Shown here: positions 1-7,188 of the stretch, one piece after another | Layout of the letters: each line of letters begins with the position of its first letter | How positions within the stretch are numbered: the stretch's first letter is position 1 | Assembly: GCA_963645165.1 (NCBI GenBank) | Contig: CAVIQT010000059.1 | Coordinates: 1 to 15,680 of the forward strand | DNA length: 15,680 nt | Reading direction: 5' to 3' | Source of the DNA: CAG-533 sp963645165 | GTDB taxonomy: Bacteria > Bacillota_I > Bacilli_A > RF39 > UBA660 | Translations under genes and position numbers: made by a program | Notes under the pieces: generated by a model | The model's input: only the letters and a program-made list of their open reading frames with translations | Told to the model about the DNA's origin: nothing | Database searches by the model: none

Positions 1-780
1 TTTATGCATCCATCTTATTTATCTTCTTTTGGTATTTATGGAAATGGGTATAAAAAGATAAGTTATAGATTTAGTGAGATATTTGAGAGAATTTTAATTA
101 ATTATGGTAAGGTTTGTTATTATTTACTTATATTATCTTTTGTTTACTCTTTAGCGCTAACTATATTGTTATTTATAGATGATAAGAAGAAAAATAGGAA
201 GAGAAATATATTACATATTTATAATTTTATGTTTTGTTTATATTCAGTAATTTCTTCATTATTTGGTTTAGAGTTTGAAGTTGTTAATATAGTTTTAGGG
301 ACAATTTTTATTTTTAGTATATTTTATTTATTATATAAGTTTTATAAGAAAGATAAAGATATATGGGAAGTTGTTATAATGATAATATTAATAATTTTAC
401 CTCTTATGATAGTGGAACCTGTTGGGGCTAGGCATTTTTTTATTATTAATATTTTAGAAATTGTTTTGATTTGTAAGATTATTTTTAAAGAAAAGTTATT
501 AAGGGATAGTAATAGTTTAATAGTTAGATATTTGAAATTGGTTCTTATATTTTTATGTTTTTATCTTAGTTTTGTATATATTTATATAGGTATACTTGAT
601 ATTAAAAGAAATAGTTATATTAAAAAAGAGATAGATAACGGTAGTGTTATGATAGTGGTTAAGAAATTTCCTTTTTTAGATTATGTATGGTGGAGTAGTA
701 GTATTGGGACAGAGTATTTTGGATATTATTATAATTTGTATTTAGGGTATGATGAGAATATTAGATATGTGGTTGAATAA
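1..780 (+). CDS. Polytopic membrane protein, DUF6056-like (3' part only)
   Basis: The frame is open at the left edge (codon 1 is TTT, codon 2 ATG with no Shine-Dalgarno visible), so this is most likely the C-terminal part of a longer protein. About six hydrophobic spans are seen in the 259 visible residues, starting near residues 38, 70, 92, 123, 146 and 178, separated by short Lys/Arg-rich loops. A GARHFF motif lies in the fourth to fifth span region. The tail after the last span has aromatic residues (YVWWSS, YFGYYYNLYLG). This layout resembles the C-terminal half of DUF6056 membrane proteins, which look like polytopic glycosyltransferase-type enzymes; that match is from memory and the function is inferred. 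The gene ends in TAA four bases before the CIRCE element of htpG, with no terminator visible between them. Confidence 0.6.
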   Translation, partial: FMHPSYLSSFGIYGNGYKKISYRFSEIFERILINYGKVCYYLLILSFVYSLALTILLFIDDKKKNRKRNILHIYNFMFCLYSVISSLFGLEFEVVNIVLGTIFIFSIFYLLYKFYKKDKDIWEVVIMIILIILPLMIVEPVGARHFFIINILEIVLICKIIFKEKLLRDSNSLIVRYLKLVLIFLCFYLSFVYIYIGILDIKRNSYIKKEIDNGSVMIVVKKFPFLDYVWWSSSIGTEYFGYYYNLYLGYDENIRYVVE

Positions 781-783
781 TAT

Positions 784-825
784 TTAGCACTTTATATTGA
801 CAAGTGCTAGAAATGGTGTTAAAAC
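784..825 (+). promoter_or_regulatory. CIRCE operator with embedded htpG promoter
   Basis: Inverted repeat TTAGCACTT (784-792), 9-base spacer, AAGTGCTAG (802-810). The CIRCE consensus is TTAGCACTC-N9-GAGTGCTAA, the binding site of the heat-shock repressor HrcA; here the innermost arm base is T/A instead of C/G and the last base is G. The -35 box TTGACA sits at 797-802, running from the operator spacer into its right arm. A weak -10 (TAAAAC, 820-825) follows at 17 bases. HrcA binding should therefore cover the -35 directly. The start codon of htpG lies 38 bases after the operator. Confidence 0.88.
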
Positions 826-848
826 TATTATTAGAAAAGAGGAATGTT

Positions 849-2732
849 ATGAAGAAAAGAGAGTTTAAGTCATCTTCTAAAAAGGTTTTAGATATGATGA
901 TTAATTCAATTTATACAAATAAAGATATATTTTTAAGGGAGCTTATTTCTAATGCGAGTGATGCTTTGGATAAGTTATCTTATTTAGCTTTAACAGATAA
1001 GGGTATTAATTTAGTGCCTAGTAGTTTAGAGATTGATATTAAGGCAAATAGGGAAGATAGAACGCTTACAATAAGTGATAATGGTCTTGGTATGAATGAA
1101 GACGATTTAGAAAATAATTTAGGTACGATTGCTGAATCTGGTTCATTAAAGTTTAAAGAAGATAATAAGGATAGTAAGGATGCAGAGATAATTGGGCAGT
1201 TTGGTGTTGGTTTTTATTCTGCGTTTATGGTAGCTAAAAAGGTTGAAGTTTATTCTCGTAAATATAATGAAAGTGATGGCTATGTGTGGTCTAGTGAGGG
1301 AGCAGATGGTTATACACTTGGCAAGTGTGTGAAAGAAAATATAGGGACTACAATTAAATTATATTTAAAAGATGATAATGATGATGAGAATTATACTAAT
1401 TATTTAGAAGAGTATACTATTAGAGGAATAGTTAAAAAATATAGTGATTATATTAAGTATCCGATAAAGTTAGAAGTAACTAATAGGGTTTTAAAAGAGG
1501 GATCAAAGGATGAGTATGAAACAGTTATAGAAAATCAAATGATTAATTCAATGATACCTTTATGGAAGAAAGATAAAAAAGATATTACTAATGAGGAATA
1601 TGAGAATTTTTATTCATCTAGATTTAATGATTATGAAAAACCTTTAAGAGTATTACATTATTCTGTAGAGGGAAATGTTTCTTATAAGTCGTTATTGTTT
1701 ATTCCATCTCATGCACCATTTGATTATTATTATAAAGATTTTAAAAAGGGTTTAGAGCTTTACACTAATGGGGTTATGATTATGGAAAAGTGTGAAGAGT
1801 TACTTCCTGATTATTATAGTTTTGTTAAAGGTGTAGTTGATTCTCAAGATTTAAGTTTAAATATTTCGAGAGAGACATTACAAAATGATAGACATGTACT
1901 TGCGATTGCGAAAACTTTGGAAACTAAGATTCATAATGAACTTTTAGATATGTTAAAAAATGATTTTGATAGTTATAAGAAGTTTTTTGATGCTTTTGGT
2001 TCGCAAATAAAGTATGGTGTTTATAATATGTATGGTCTTAATAAGGATAAGTTAAAAGATTTGCTTATATTTTATTCATCAAAAAATGAGAAGTTTATTA
2101 CTTTAGATGATTATGTTAATGGGATGGATGAAAAACAGGAAAATATTTACTATGCATGTGGTGAAACAATAGATAAAATAAATTTACTTCCACAAGTTGA
2201 ACAAGTGAAGAAGAAAAATTATGATATATTGTATTTAACAGATTATTTAGATGAATTTGTTTTAGGGGGTTTAAGTGAGTTTAATGGTAAGAAGTTCAAA
2301 AATGTTTCTGATAGTTCTTTAGAGTTAGATACGGAAGAAGAAAAGAAAGCATTAAGTAAAGTTAATGATGATAATAAGGAAATGCTTGATGTAATTAAGG
2401 AAGAACTTGGGGAAGATGTAGCACGAGTAAGATTTACTAATAAATTAGCGACTCATCCGGTATGTTTAACTACTGAGGGAGAAGTTAGTGTGGAGATGCA
2501 GAAAGTTATTAATGCGATGCCAGGGGATGATAAGGTAAAGGCTAAGATTGTTTTAGAGATAAATGAGAACCATCCGATTAGTGAAAAACTTAAAGAGTTA
2601 TATAAAAATGATAAAGATGAACTTAAAAAATATGCCAAAGTGTTATATTCTGAGGCACGTTTAATAGAGGGATTATCTATTGATAATCCGACAGAAATAT
2701 CTAATTTAATTTGTGATTTATTATCCAAATAA
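849..2732 (+). CDS. htpG: Chaperone HtpG (Hsp90)
   Basis: Bacterial Hsp90, an ATP-driven dimeric cytosolic chaperone; 627 aa is normal length. The N-terminal GHKL ATPase domain is clear: RELISNASDA with Glu31 and Asn35, DNGLGM with Asp77, and the lid motif GQFGVGFYS at 117-125. The middle domain carries the catalytic-loop Arg341 in NISRETLQ, and the C-terminal dimerisation domain follows (LATHPVCLTT, EINENHP). A GTG at 804 would give a longer frame but lies inside the CIRCE operator and promoter, so it cannot be in the mRNA body. The ATG at 849 has AGAGG at 838-842 six bases upstream and gives the normal N-terminus. It is flanked by its own operator and a weak terminator, so it is probably monocistronic and heat-induced through HrcA. 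Confidence 0.97.
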   Translation: MKKREFKSSSKKVLDMMINSIYTNKDIFLRELISNASDALDKLSYLALTDKGINLVPSSLEIDIKANREDRTLTISDNGLGMNEDDLENNLGTIAESGSLKFKEDNKDSKDAEIIGQFGVGFYSAFMVAKKVEVYSRKYNESDGYVWSSEGADGYTLGKCVKENIGTTIKLYLKDDNDDENYTNYLEEYTIRGIVKKYSDYIKYPIKLEVTNRVLKEGSKDEYETVIENQMINSMIPLWKKDKKDITNEEYENFYSSRFNDYEKPLRVLHYSVEGNVSYKSLLFIPSHAPFDYYYKDFKKGLELYTNGVMIMEKCEELLPDYYSFVKGVVDSQDLSLNISRETLQNDRHVLAIAKTLETKIHNELLDMLKNDFDSYKKFFDAFGSQIKYGVYNMYGLNKDKLKDLLIFYSSKNEKFITLDDYVNGMDEKQENIYYACGETIDKINLLPQVEQVKKKNYDILYLTDYLDEFVLGGLSEFNGKKFKNVSDSSLELDTEEEKKALSKVNDDNKEMLDVIKEELGEDVARVRFTNKLATHPVCLTTEGEVSVEMQKVINAMPGDDKVKAKIVLEINENHPISEKLKELYKNDKDELKKYAKVLYSEARLIEGLSIDNPTEISNLICDLLSK

Positions 2733-2745
2733 ATTGGATATTTTT
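2722..2745 (+). terminator. Weak intrinsic terminator of htpG
   Basis: Stem TATCCAA (2722-2728) and TTGGATA (2734-2740), 5-base loop, then five T. The htpG stop codon TAA (2730-2732) lies in the loop. The stem has only two G-C pairs, so efficiency is doubtful, but the next promoter starts three bases later, which fits a transcription boundary. Confidence 0.6.
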
Positions 2746-2747
2746 AA

Positions 2748-2777
2748 TTGACAAATATATGTTCGATATTGTATACT
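2748..2777 (+). promoter_or_regulatory. Promoter of the lysozyme operon (leaderless type)
   Basis: A perfect -35 TTGACA (2748-2753), an 18-base spacer and -10 TATACT (2772-2777). The ATG of the lipoprotein gene begins at 2784, six bases after the -10, where the transcription start itself is expected. There is no room for a Shine-Dalgarno, so the message is probably leaderless. Confidence 0.75.
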
Positions 2778-2783
2778 TTGTTT

Positions 2784-3980
2784 ATGAGAGAAAATAAGTT
2801 GGTAAAAATTATTATTGTTTTATTAAGCACTAGTTTTTTATGTGGTTGTAGTATTAAGAATGTGGATACTTCTATTACTATGATAAGTGCAAAAAATAAT
2901 GTTTTTGAGTATGCACAAAGAAAAAATAATTCTGTTTTTGACAGTTTGGATATTACTGATGGGGAATTTGTTAATAAGGATGAAAAGATAGATACTTTTA
3001 CTTTAGGGGAACATAGTTTAAGTATTAAATATAAGGATAGTAATGGGAAAATAAAGAAATATGATTATGTTTATACTGTAAAAGATACAATAAAGCCGAT
3101 GATACTACATAAAAGCACATTTAATGTTACTGTAGGAAGTAATCCTGATATATTGAGTCAAATAATTTGCGGGGATAATTATGATAGAGATGTAATTTGT
3201 GAGATAGAGGGAGAATATAATTTTAATAAGATAGGAGAATATCAAGTTAATTTTACGGCAGAAGATAGTAGTGGGAATTTAACAACATCTCCGTTTAAAA
3301 TTATAGTTAAAGAAAAACAAAAAGGTAGTAGTAACACTAATAGTGAGACAAAAGGGATAGATATAAATGATTTTATAAAAACTTATAAGGAAGATAATAA
3401 TCAAATTGGGATTGATGTTTCTACTTGGCAAGGGGATGTAGATTATGAAAAGGTTAAAGGCGCAGGAATAGATTTTGTATTTATAAGAGTTGGTTTTGCA
3501 AGTAAGGATGGGAAAATAACTTTAGATAATAAGTTTAAACAGAATTTAAAAAATGCGAAAGAGGCTGGATTAAAGGTAGGAGTTTATTTTTATTCAAAGG
3601 CATCTACCATTAAGATGGCAAGAGAGCAAGCAAAATATGTGATTGATGCTTTAGATGGGGAAGAGATTTCTTTACCTATCGCATTTGACTGGGAGTGCTG
3701 GAGTGATTTTAATAGTTTTCATATTAGTTATACTGATTTAAATTTAATTGCGGAAGAGTTTATAAAAACCGTAGAGGATGCAGGATATGTAGGTATGAAT
3801 TATGGAAGTGCTTCATATTTAGAAAAGGTTTGGTTTATAGATGAATATCCGATATGGATGGCACATTATACGAAAAAAACAGATTTTGCTAAAGATTATT
3901 ATGTGTGGCAAGTAAGTAATGCTGGCTTGGTACCTGGAATTGATGGGTTTGTAGATTTGGACATATTATATAATAAATAA
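2784..3980 (+). CDS. Lipoprotein with Ig-like domain and GH25 lysozyme domain
   Basis: Predicted surface lipoprotein (398 aa) that would cleave the glycan strand of peptidoglycan (muramidase). The N-terminus has Lys5/Lys8, a hydrophobic stretch and a lipobox-like LCGC with Cys22 as the lipidated residue; Cys at -2 is unusual. About residues 55-180 look like bacterial Ig-like/HYR modules (DSSGNLTTSPFKI), followed by a polar Ser/Asn/Lys linker. The GH25 domain covers about 208-398: GIDVSTWQG with Asp211, VFIRVGFAS, KVGVYFYS, and the catalytic-type FDWE with Asp302 and Glu304, ending in DGFVDLDI. An upstream in-frame TTG at 2748 is the -35 box itself and is rejected. ATG 2784 gives a correct signal peptide although it has no ribosome binding site. 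First gene of a tight operon with the next two; it may act in wall remodelling. Confidence 0.92.
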   Translation: MRENKLVKIIIVLLSTSFLCGCSIKNVDTSITMISAKNNVFEYAQRKNNSVFDSLDITDGEFVNKDEKIDTFTLGEHSLSIKYKDSNGKIKKYDYVYTVKDTIKPMILHKSTFNVTVGSNPDILSQIICGDNYDRDVICEIEGEYNFNKIGEYQVNFTAEDSSGNLTTSPFKIIVKEKQKGSSNTNSETKGIDINDFIKTYKEDNNQIGIDVSTWQGDVDYEKVKGAGIDFVFIRVGFASKDGKITLDNKFKQNLKNAKEAGLKVGVYFYSKASTIKMAREQAKYVIDALDGEEISLPIAFDWECWSDFNSFHISYTDLNLIAEEFIKTVEDAGYVGMNYGSASYLEKVWFIDEYPIWMAHYTKKTDFAKDYYVWQVSNAGLVPGIDGFVDLDILYNK

Positions 3981-3990
3981 GGAGGTAAAT

Positions 3991-4869
3991 TTGAAAGCAA
4001 AAGTATATTTTATTAGAAATATAAATGAAGATAATTTAGTTAAATTATATGATTTATTAAATATTAATTTGGAAGGGAATGTGGCAGTTAAAGTGCATTC
4101 TGGGGAAAAAGGGAATCAGAATTTTTTGAAGGCACCTTTTTATGAGAAGATTATAAAGAGAGTTGGCGGCACGGTTGTAGAGTGTAATACAGCTTATGAT
4201 GGAGCAAGAAATACAACTTTGAAACATCAAGAATTAATGAATGAACATGGCTGGACTAAATATTATAAAGTGGATATTTTAGATAAAGATGGCGATAAAG
4301 TTTTAGATATTCCAAATGGGAAAATAATAAAAGAAAATTATGCTGGCAAGGGTATTGATAATTATGATTCAATGTTAGTGGTAAGCCATTTTAAGGGGCA
4401 TCCTATGGGAGGATATGGCGGAGCATTAAAGCAGTTATCTATTGGTATAGCGTCTTCTAATGGGAAGGCATATATTCATTCAGCAGGAAAAGTTAAAGAT
4501 CAAAATGTATTATGGAATAATGTGGCACCACAAAATGAATTTTTAGAGGCAATGGCTGATGCGGCATCTAGTGTTTGTGAGTTATTTAAGGGTAAGATTG
4601 CCTTTATTAATGTTATGGCAAATATGAGTGTTGATTGTGATTGCTGTGCGAAGGCGGAAGCGCCTTGTTTAAAAGATATTGGTATTTTAGCAAGTTTAGA
4701 TCCAGTAGCAATAGATAGAGCTTGTTTAGATTTAGTAATAAATAGTAATGATGAGGGAAAAGAACATTTTTTAGAAAGAGTAAACTCAAGAAATGGTATG
4801 CATATTTTAGATGCAGCTGAAGCACTTGGCGTTGGAACGACTAGTTATGAGTTAATAGAGGTAAGATAG
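3991..4869 (+). CDS. DUF362 domain protein without ferredoxin module
   Basis: A 292-aa soluble protein of the DUF362 family, whose role is not firmly known; many members carry 4Fe-4S ferredoxin motifs. The family core is visible: VAVKVHSGEKGN near residue 32, VGGTVVECNTAY, VVSHFKGHPMGGYGGALKQLSIGIAS in the middle, and DIGILASLDPVAIDRACLDLV near the end. There is no CxxCxxC ferredoxin insert. Instead there is a Cys cluster at 216, 218, 219 and 226 (VDCDCCAKAEAPC), which could bind a metal or Fe-S cluster (inference). The start is TTG at 3991, ten bases after the lysozyme stop, chosen for the strong GGAGGT at 3981-3986. Its stop directly abuts the next ATG, so the three genes are one transcription unit. 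The family call is firm, the function is not. Confidence 0.88.
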   Translation: MKAKVYFIRNINEDNLVKLYDLLNINLEGNVAVKVHSGEKGNQNFLKAPFYEKIIKRVGGTVVECNTAYDGARNTTLKHQELMNEHGWTKYYKVDILDKDGDKVLDIPNGKIIKENYAGKGIDNYDSMLVVSHFKGHPMGGYGGALKQLSIGIASSNGKAYIHSAGKVKDQNVLWNNVAPQNEFLEAMADAASSVCELFKGKIAFINVMANMSVDCDCCAKAEAPCLKDIGILASLDPVAIDRACLDLVINSNDEGKEHFLERVNSRNGMHILDAAEALGVGTTSYELIEVR

Positions 4870-5412
4870 ATGATGGAATTTTGGGGATTTTTATTTATAA
4901 GTTTATTTGGAACTCTTGGTCATTTTATATATGAGTGGACTAATCATAATAAGTATGCATCTATTATATTTGCAGTAAATGAAAGTACATGGGAACATAT
5001 GAAGTTAGTAGTATTTCCATCATTAATTTGGATTTTTGTAGAAATACCTTTTCTTTATAATAATCCTAATTTTATAACTGCTAAATTTATTTCTTTAATT
5101 ACAATGTTAATACTTATTCCGGTTTTATTTTATATATATAAATTATTTTTTAAGGGGCATAGTTTAATTTATAGTATTATTGAATTTTTAATATCTATTG
5201 CAGCTGGTCAATATTATGGTTATTTAGTACTTCATGGCGAGGCACTTAGCCCGATTTATAATTATATTAGTTTGATTTTATTAATATTAATTATTGGTTA
5301 TTTTTTAGTAGCGACTTTAATTCCTGGTGAAAGTGAATTATATATTGATCCAATTACGAATAAAAAGGGAATAAAAGGGCATTCTCATATGAACCATAAT
5401 CATAAACATTAA
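4870..5412 (+). CDS. DUF6512-like integral membrane protein with His-rich tail
   Basis: A 180-aa protein with about five hydrophobic spans. The N-terminal region has a striking polar motif set for a membrane protein: GHFIYEW (His18, Glu22) and VNESTWEHMK (Glu38, Glu42, His43). A second cluster, AAGQYYGYLVLHGEALS, lies between later spans. The protein ends in a His-rich tail, GHSHMNHNHKH. I recall this pattern as DUF6512, which has no known function; the His/Glu content suggests metal binding (inference). The first ATG at 4870 follows the upstream stop directly and is preceded by GAGGT at 4858-4862; ATG 4873 is an alternative. It is the last gene of the lysozyme-DUF362 operon; no clear hairpin terminator follows. 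Confidence 0.75.
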   Translation: MMEFWGFLFISLFGTLGHFIYEWTNHNKYASIIFAVNESTWEHMKLVVFPSLIWIFVEIPFLYNNPNFITAKFISLITMLILIPVLFYIYKLFFKGHSLIYSIIEFLISIAAGQYYGYLVLHGEALSPIYNYISLILLILIIGYFLVATLIPGESELYIDPITNKKGIKGHSHMNHNHKH

Positions 5413-5436
5413 TAGTTAAGAAAGTTTTTTTAATTA

Positions 5437-5465
5437 TTTACATTTAAGCATAGTTTTTATATAAT
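5437..5465 (+). promoter_or_regulatory. Sigma-A type promoter of the 398-aa gene
   Basis: TTTACA (5437-5442), 17-base spacer and a perfect TATAAT (5460-5465). The start codon lies 26 bases after the -10, with GGAGA at 5481-5485 as ribosome binding site. Confidence 0.8.
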
Positions 5466-5490
5466 AAATATCACAACTTAGGAGATATTT

Positions 5491-6687
5491 ATGAATACAA
5501 AGAAAAAAGCAATAAATTATATAACTAAAAAATTAAAAGATAAACCTGATTGTTTAGTAAAAAGTATGATAGCGGGTTTTTTATTAGAGAGCATAGAAGC
5601 AAGTGATAATGAGATAATTGCTGGTTATCTTTCATGCGTGATAGATGAAGATAGTAATTCTATTGATGATATTATTTCTTTTTTTGGTGGGAAAATTAGT
5701 AGTTTAGTTCTTACTTCAAAAAGGATAGCTGGTGATATATCTATTGAAGAGAGAATGAGACAAAATAATAAAAATATTATTGGATTACCTGATAAAAATA
5801 AAAATGTTTTATGTGCCAAAATTATTGCTTATTTAGAATATGATAAAGATAAAAAAGAAACTGATGAATTTATAAAAGACATAGATGCTTCATTTGATAA
5901 AAAGATGACACTTTTAAATGGTATGTTTAACCATTTAGCAAGTGGTTATGAAGGCACTTTAATATCTACTCTTTATTCTTTGCTTAATGAATTGATGAGT
6001 GATGATTATAGTTTTTCTTATTATAAAGAAGAGTTTGCATTTAATGATTTAAAGTTGGAATTAAATCATTTAAAGAATACTTTATTAAGTAATAAACCTT
6101 ATTTAATTATTTTAACTAATGGACAGTTTAATTCCTATAATTCTTTTAGTGATGTGCTTTTAAAGTTATTTGATGCAAAATATTTTTTAAAGGTTAATGA
6201 TAAAGAAGAAAATTTGTCTTTTGATGATATAAAAGATAGTCTTTCTATAGTAGAAAAAAATCTTTTGCTTAGTGCTTCGTTAAAGGGAAATGTTTTAGAA
6301 AGATTAATTGGCGATGATAGTGTTATTTTAGGAAGTGACTATTTAGTAGAATTTTTAGATTTTGTTATTATGCTTATAAAAGAAGAGGCAATTTCTTTAG
6401 GAGATATAAAAAGTTTTGTTTGTAAAAATCAAAGACTTATAGAAAGTGCGGTAAATATAGTTTTTGTTAATTACGCAGCAAGTAGCGAGTTTGATTTAGA
6501 AGATGAAAACTCTAAAGAGTATGAAGATTTACTTGAAAACTGTAAAAGATTAATTATTAGTGATATTAAAGATGTTGATATAACTAAAATTACTAGCAGG
6601 GAAGAGACGGTAATAATTACGGGGATGTTACTTCCGTATATGGATAAAAGTAGAATTCTAGCATTAAGAGAAAGTATTATAAAATAA
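5491..6687 (+). CDS. Unrecognised 398-aa protein, degenerate HD/RelA-SpoT-like N-terminus
   Basis: No family recognised with confidence over the full length. The protein is soluble, helical-looking and rich in Asp, Glu, Ser and Lys, with no signal peptide or membrane span. Residues 24-75 read like the HD hydrolase segment of RelA/SpoT proteins: a helix, then IIAGYLSCVIDEDSNS where active enzymes have a LLHDVIEDT-like motif, then IDDIISFFGGKIS for the conserved EEFGEEVA stretch. The catalytic HD pair is Ser48-Cys49 here, and the later KLADR-like position reads KIIAYL (within NVLCAKIIAYLEYD), so metal binding should be lost. The C-terminal 200 residues match nothing I know. ATG 5491 is chosen for GGAGA six bases upstream. 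Single gene with its own promoter and terminator. The HD relation is inference and may be chance. Confidence 0.85.
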   Translation: MNTKKKAINYITKKLKDKPDCLVKSMIAGFLLESIEASDNEIIAGYLSCVIDEDSNSIDDIISFFGGKISSLVLTSKRIAGDISIEERMRQNNKNIIGLPDKNKNVLCAKIIAYLEYDKDKKETDEFIKDIDASFDKKMTLLNGMFNHLASGYEGTLISTLYSLLNELMSDDYSFSYYKEEFAFNDLKLELNHLKNTLLSNKPYLIILTNGQFNSYNSFSDVLLKLFDAKYFLKVNDKEENLSFDDIKDSLSIVEKNLLLSASLKGNVLERLIGDDSVILGSDYLVEFLDFVIMLIKEEAISLGDIKSFVCKNQRLIESAVNIVFVNYAASSEFDLEDENSKEYEDLLENCKRLIISDIKDVDITKITSREETVIITGMLLPYMDKSRILALRESIIK

Positions 6688-6710
6688 AAAACTAACTTAA
6701 TGTTAGTTTT
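6688..6710. terminator. Bidirectional intrinsic terminator
   Basis: Stem AAAACTAAC (6688-6696, the first A run included) and GTTAGTTTT (6702-6710), loop TTAAT. It has an A run on its left and a T run on its right. It lies between two convergent genes: it starts right after the TAA of the plus-strand gene and its right edge overlaps the stop codon of the minus-strand gene (6709-6711), so it can serve both. Confidence 0.85.
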
Positions 6711-6966
6711 ACTTGTTAGTATTTTCATAGTAGTTACGCTCAGAAAGCTCAGATAGTATAATATCTAGTTCTTCATCTAGAGTGTCTTCATATGCTTCTT
6801 CTGCTTCATATATAATTTCTTTTAAAGATGACATATTTTGATAGTTAATATTAAATCTTTTTAGGACTTCTATTTGATAATTAGTTAAGTATAATTTATC
6901 ATTAACTTTAACTAATTTATTTTTTTGAAAATCTACATTTTTTAATAATTCATTTATGCTTTCCAT
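6709..6966 (-). CDS. Small acidic protein of unknown function (85 aa)
   Basis: No family recognised. The protein begins MESINELLKNVDF, has a central LYLTNYQIEVLKRFNINY segment that looks like a helix pair, and a very acidic C-terminal half (EIIYEAEEAYEDTLDEELD) before SELSERNYYENTNK. No membrane span or signal. A TTG at 6984 would add six residues, but ATG 6966 is preferred: the stop codon of the upstream gene (TAA) ends one base before it, which fits translational coupling, and no Shine-Dalgarno is seen for either start. Third gene of the minus-strand group with the nuclease and the small membrane protein; it ends in the shared bidirectional terminator. Confidence 0.75.
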   Translation of the reverse strand: MESINELLKNVDFQKNKLVKVNDKLYLTNYQIEVLKRFNINYQNMSSLKEIIYEAEEAYEDTLDEELDIILSELSERNYYENTNK

Positions 6967-6967
6967 A

Positions 6968-7156
6968 TTAAATAAAAGATACAATATTAATAATATTTTT
7001 GCTTTCTAAAATATATAAAATAGTTATAATGATAAGAATTATTAAAATAACTACTAATGAAGTTATAAGGGAGGCACTACCTAGTCTTTTAGTAGCAACT
7101 GGGCTTTCGATAATTAGTTTCTTTTTATATTTTTTATTATCATTTTCATTATTCAA
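6968..7156 (-). CDS. Small single-span membrane protein (62 aa)
   Basis: No family recognised. A basic N-terminal region (NNENDNKKYKKKLIIESPVATKRLG) is followed by one strong hydrophobic helix at about residues 29-50 (rich in Ile/Leu/Val) and a short tail, ESKNIINIVSFI. The start TTG at 7156 is chosen because AAAGGTGATC, an excellent match to the 16S anti-Shine-Dalgarno, ends four bases before it; a GTG at 7165 lies inside that ribosome binding site and is rejected. The gene lies 32 bases after the nuclease gene on the same strand and its stop nearly touches the next ATG, so co-transcription is likely. By the positive-inside rule the N-terminus should be cytosolic. Confidence 0.7.
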   Translation of the reverse strand: MNNENDNKKYKKKLIIESPVATKRLGSASLITSLVVILIILIIITILYILESKNIINIVSFI

Positions 7157-7188
7157 ATAGATCACCTTTTCTATTAATAAATTATATC

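Noticed and set aside
804..848. Longer htpG start at GTG 804
   Set aside because: It lies inside the CIRCE operator and promoter; ATG 849 has a good ribosome binding site and gives the standard Hsp90 N-terminus.
2453..2728. Minus-strand reading frame of 91 codons inside htpG
   Set aside because: Fully antisense to a strongly conserved gene, no ribosome binding site, and low-complexity Ser/Leu-rich composition typical of a shadow frame.
4613..4825. Minus-strand frame inside the DUF362 gene
   Set aside because: Leu-rich shadow of a conserved coding region; no start signals.
6471..6728. Minus-strand frame across the end of the 398-aa gene
   Set aside because: Overlaps the convergent terminator and two better supported genes; antisense shadow.
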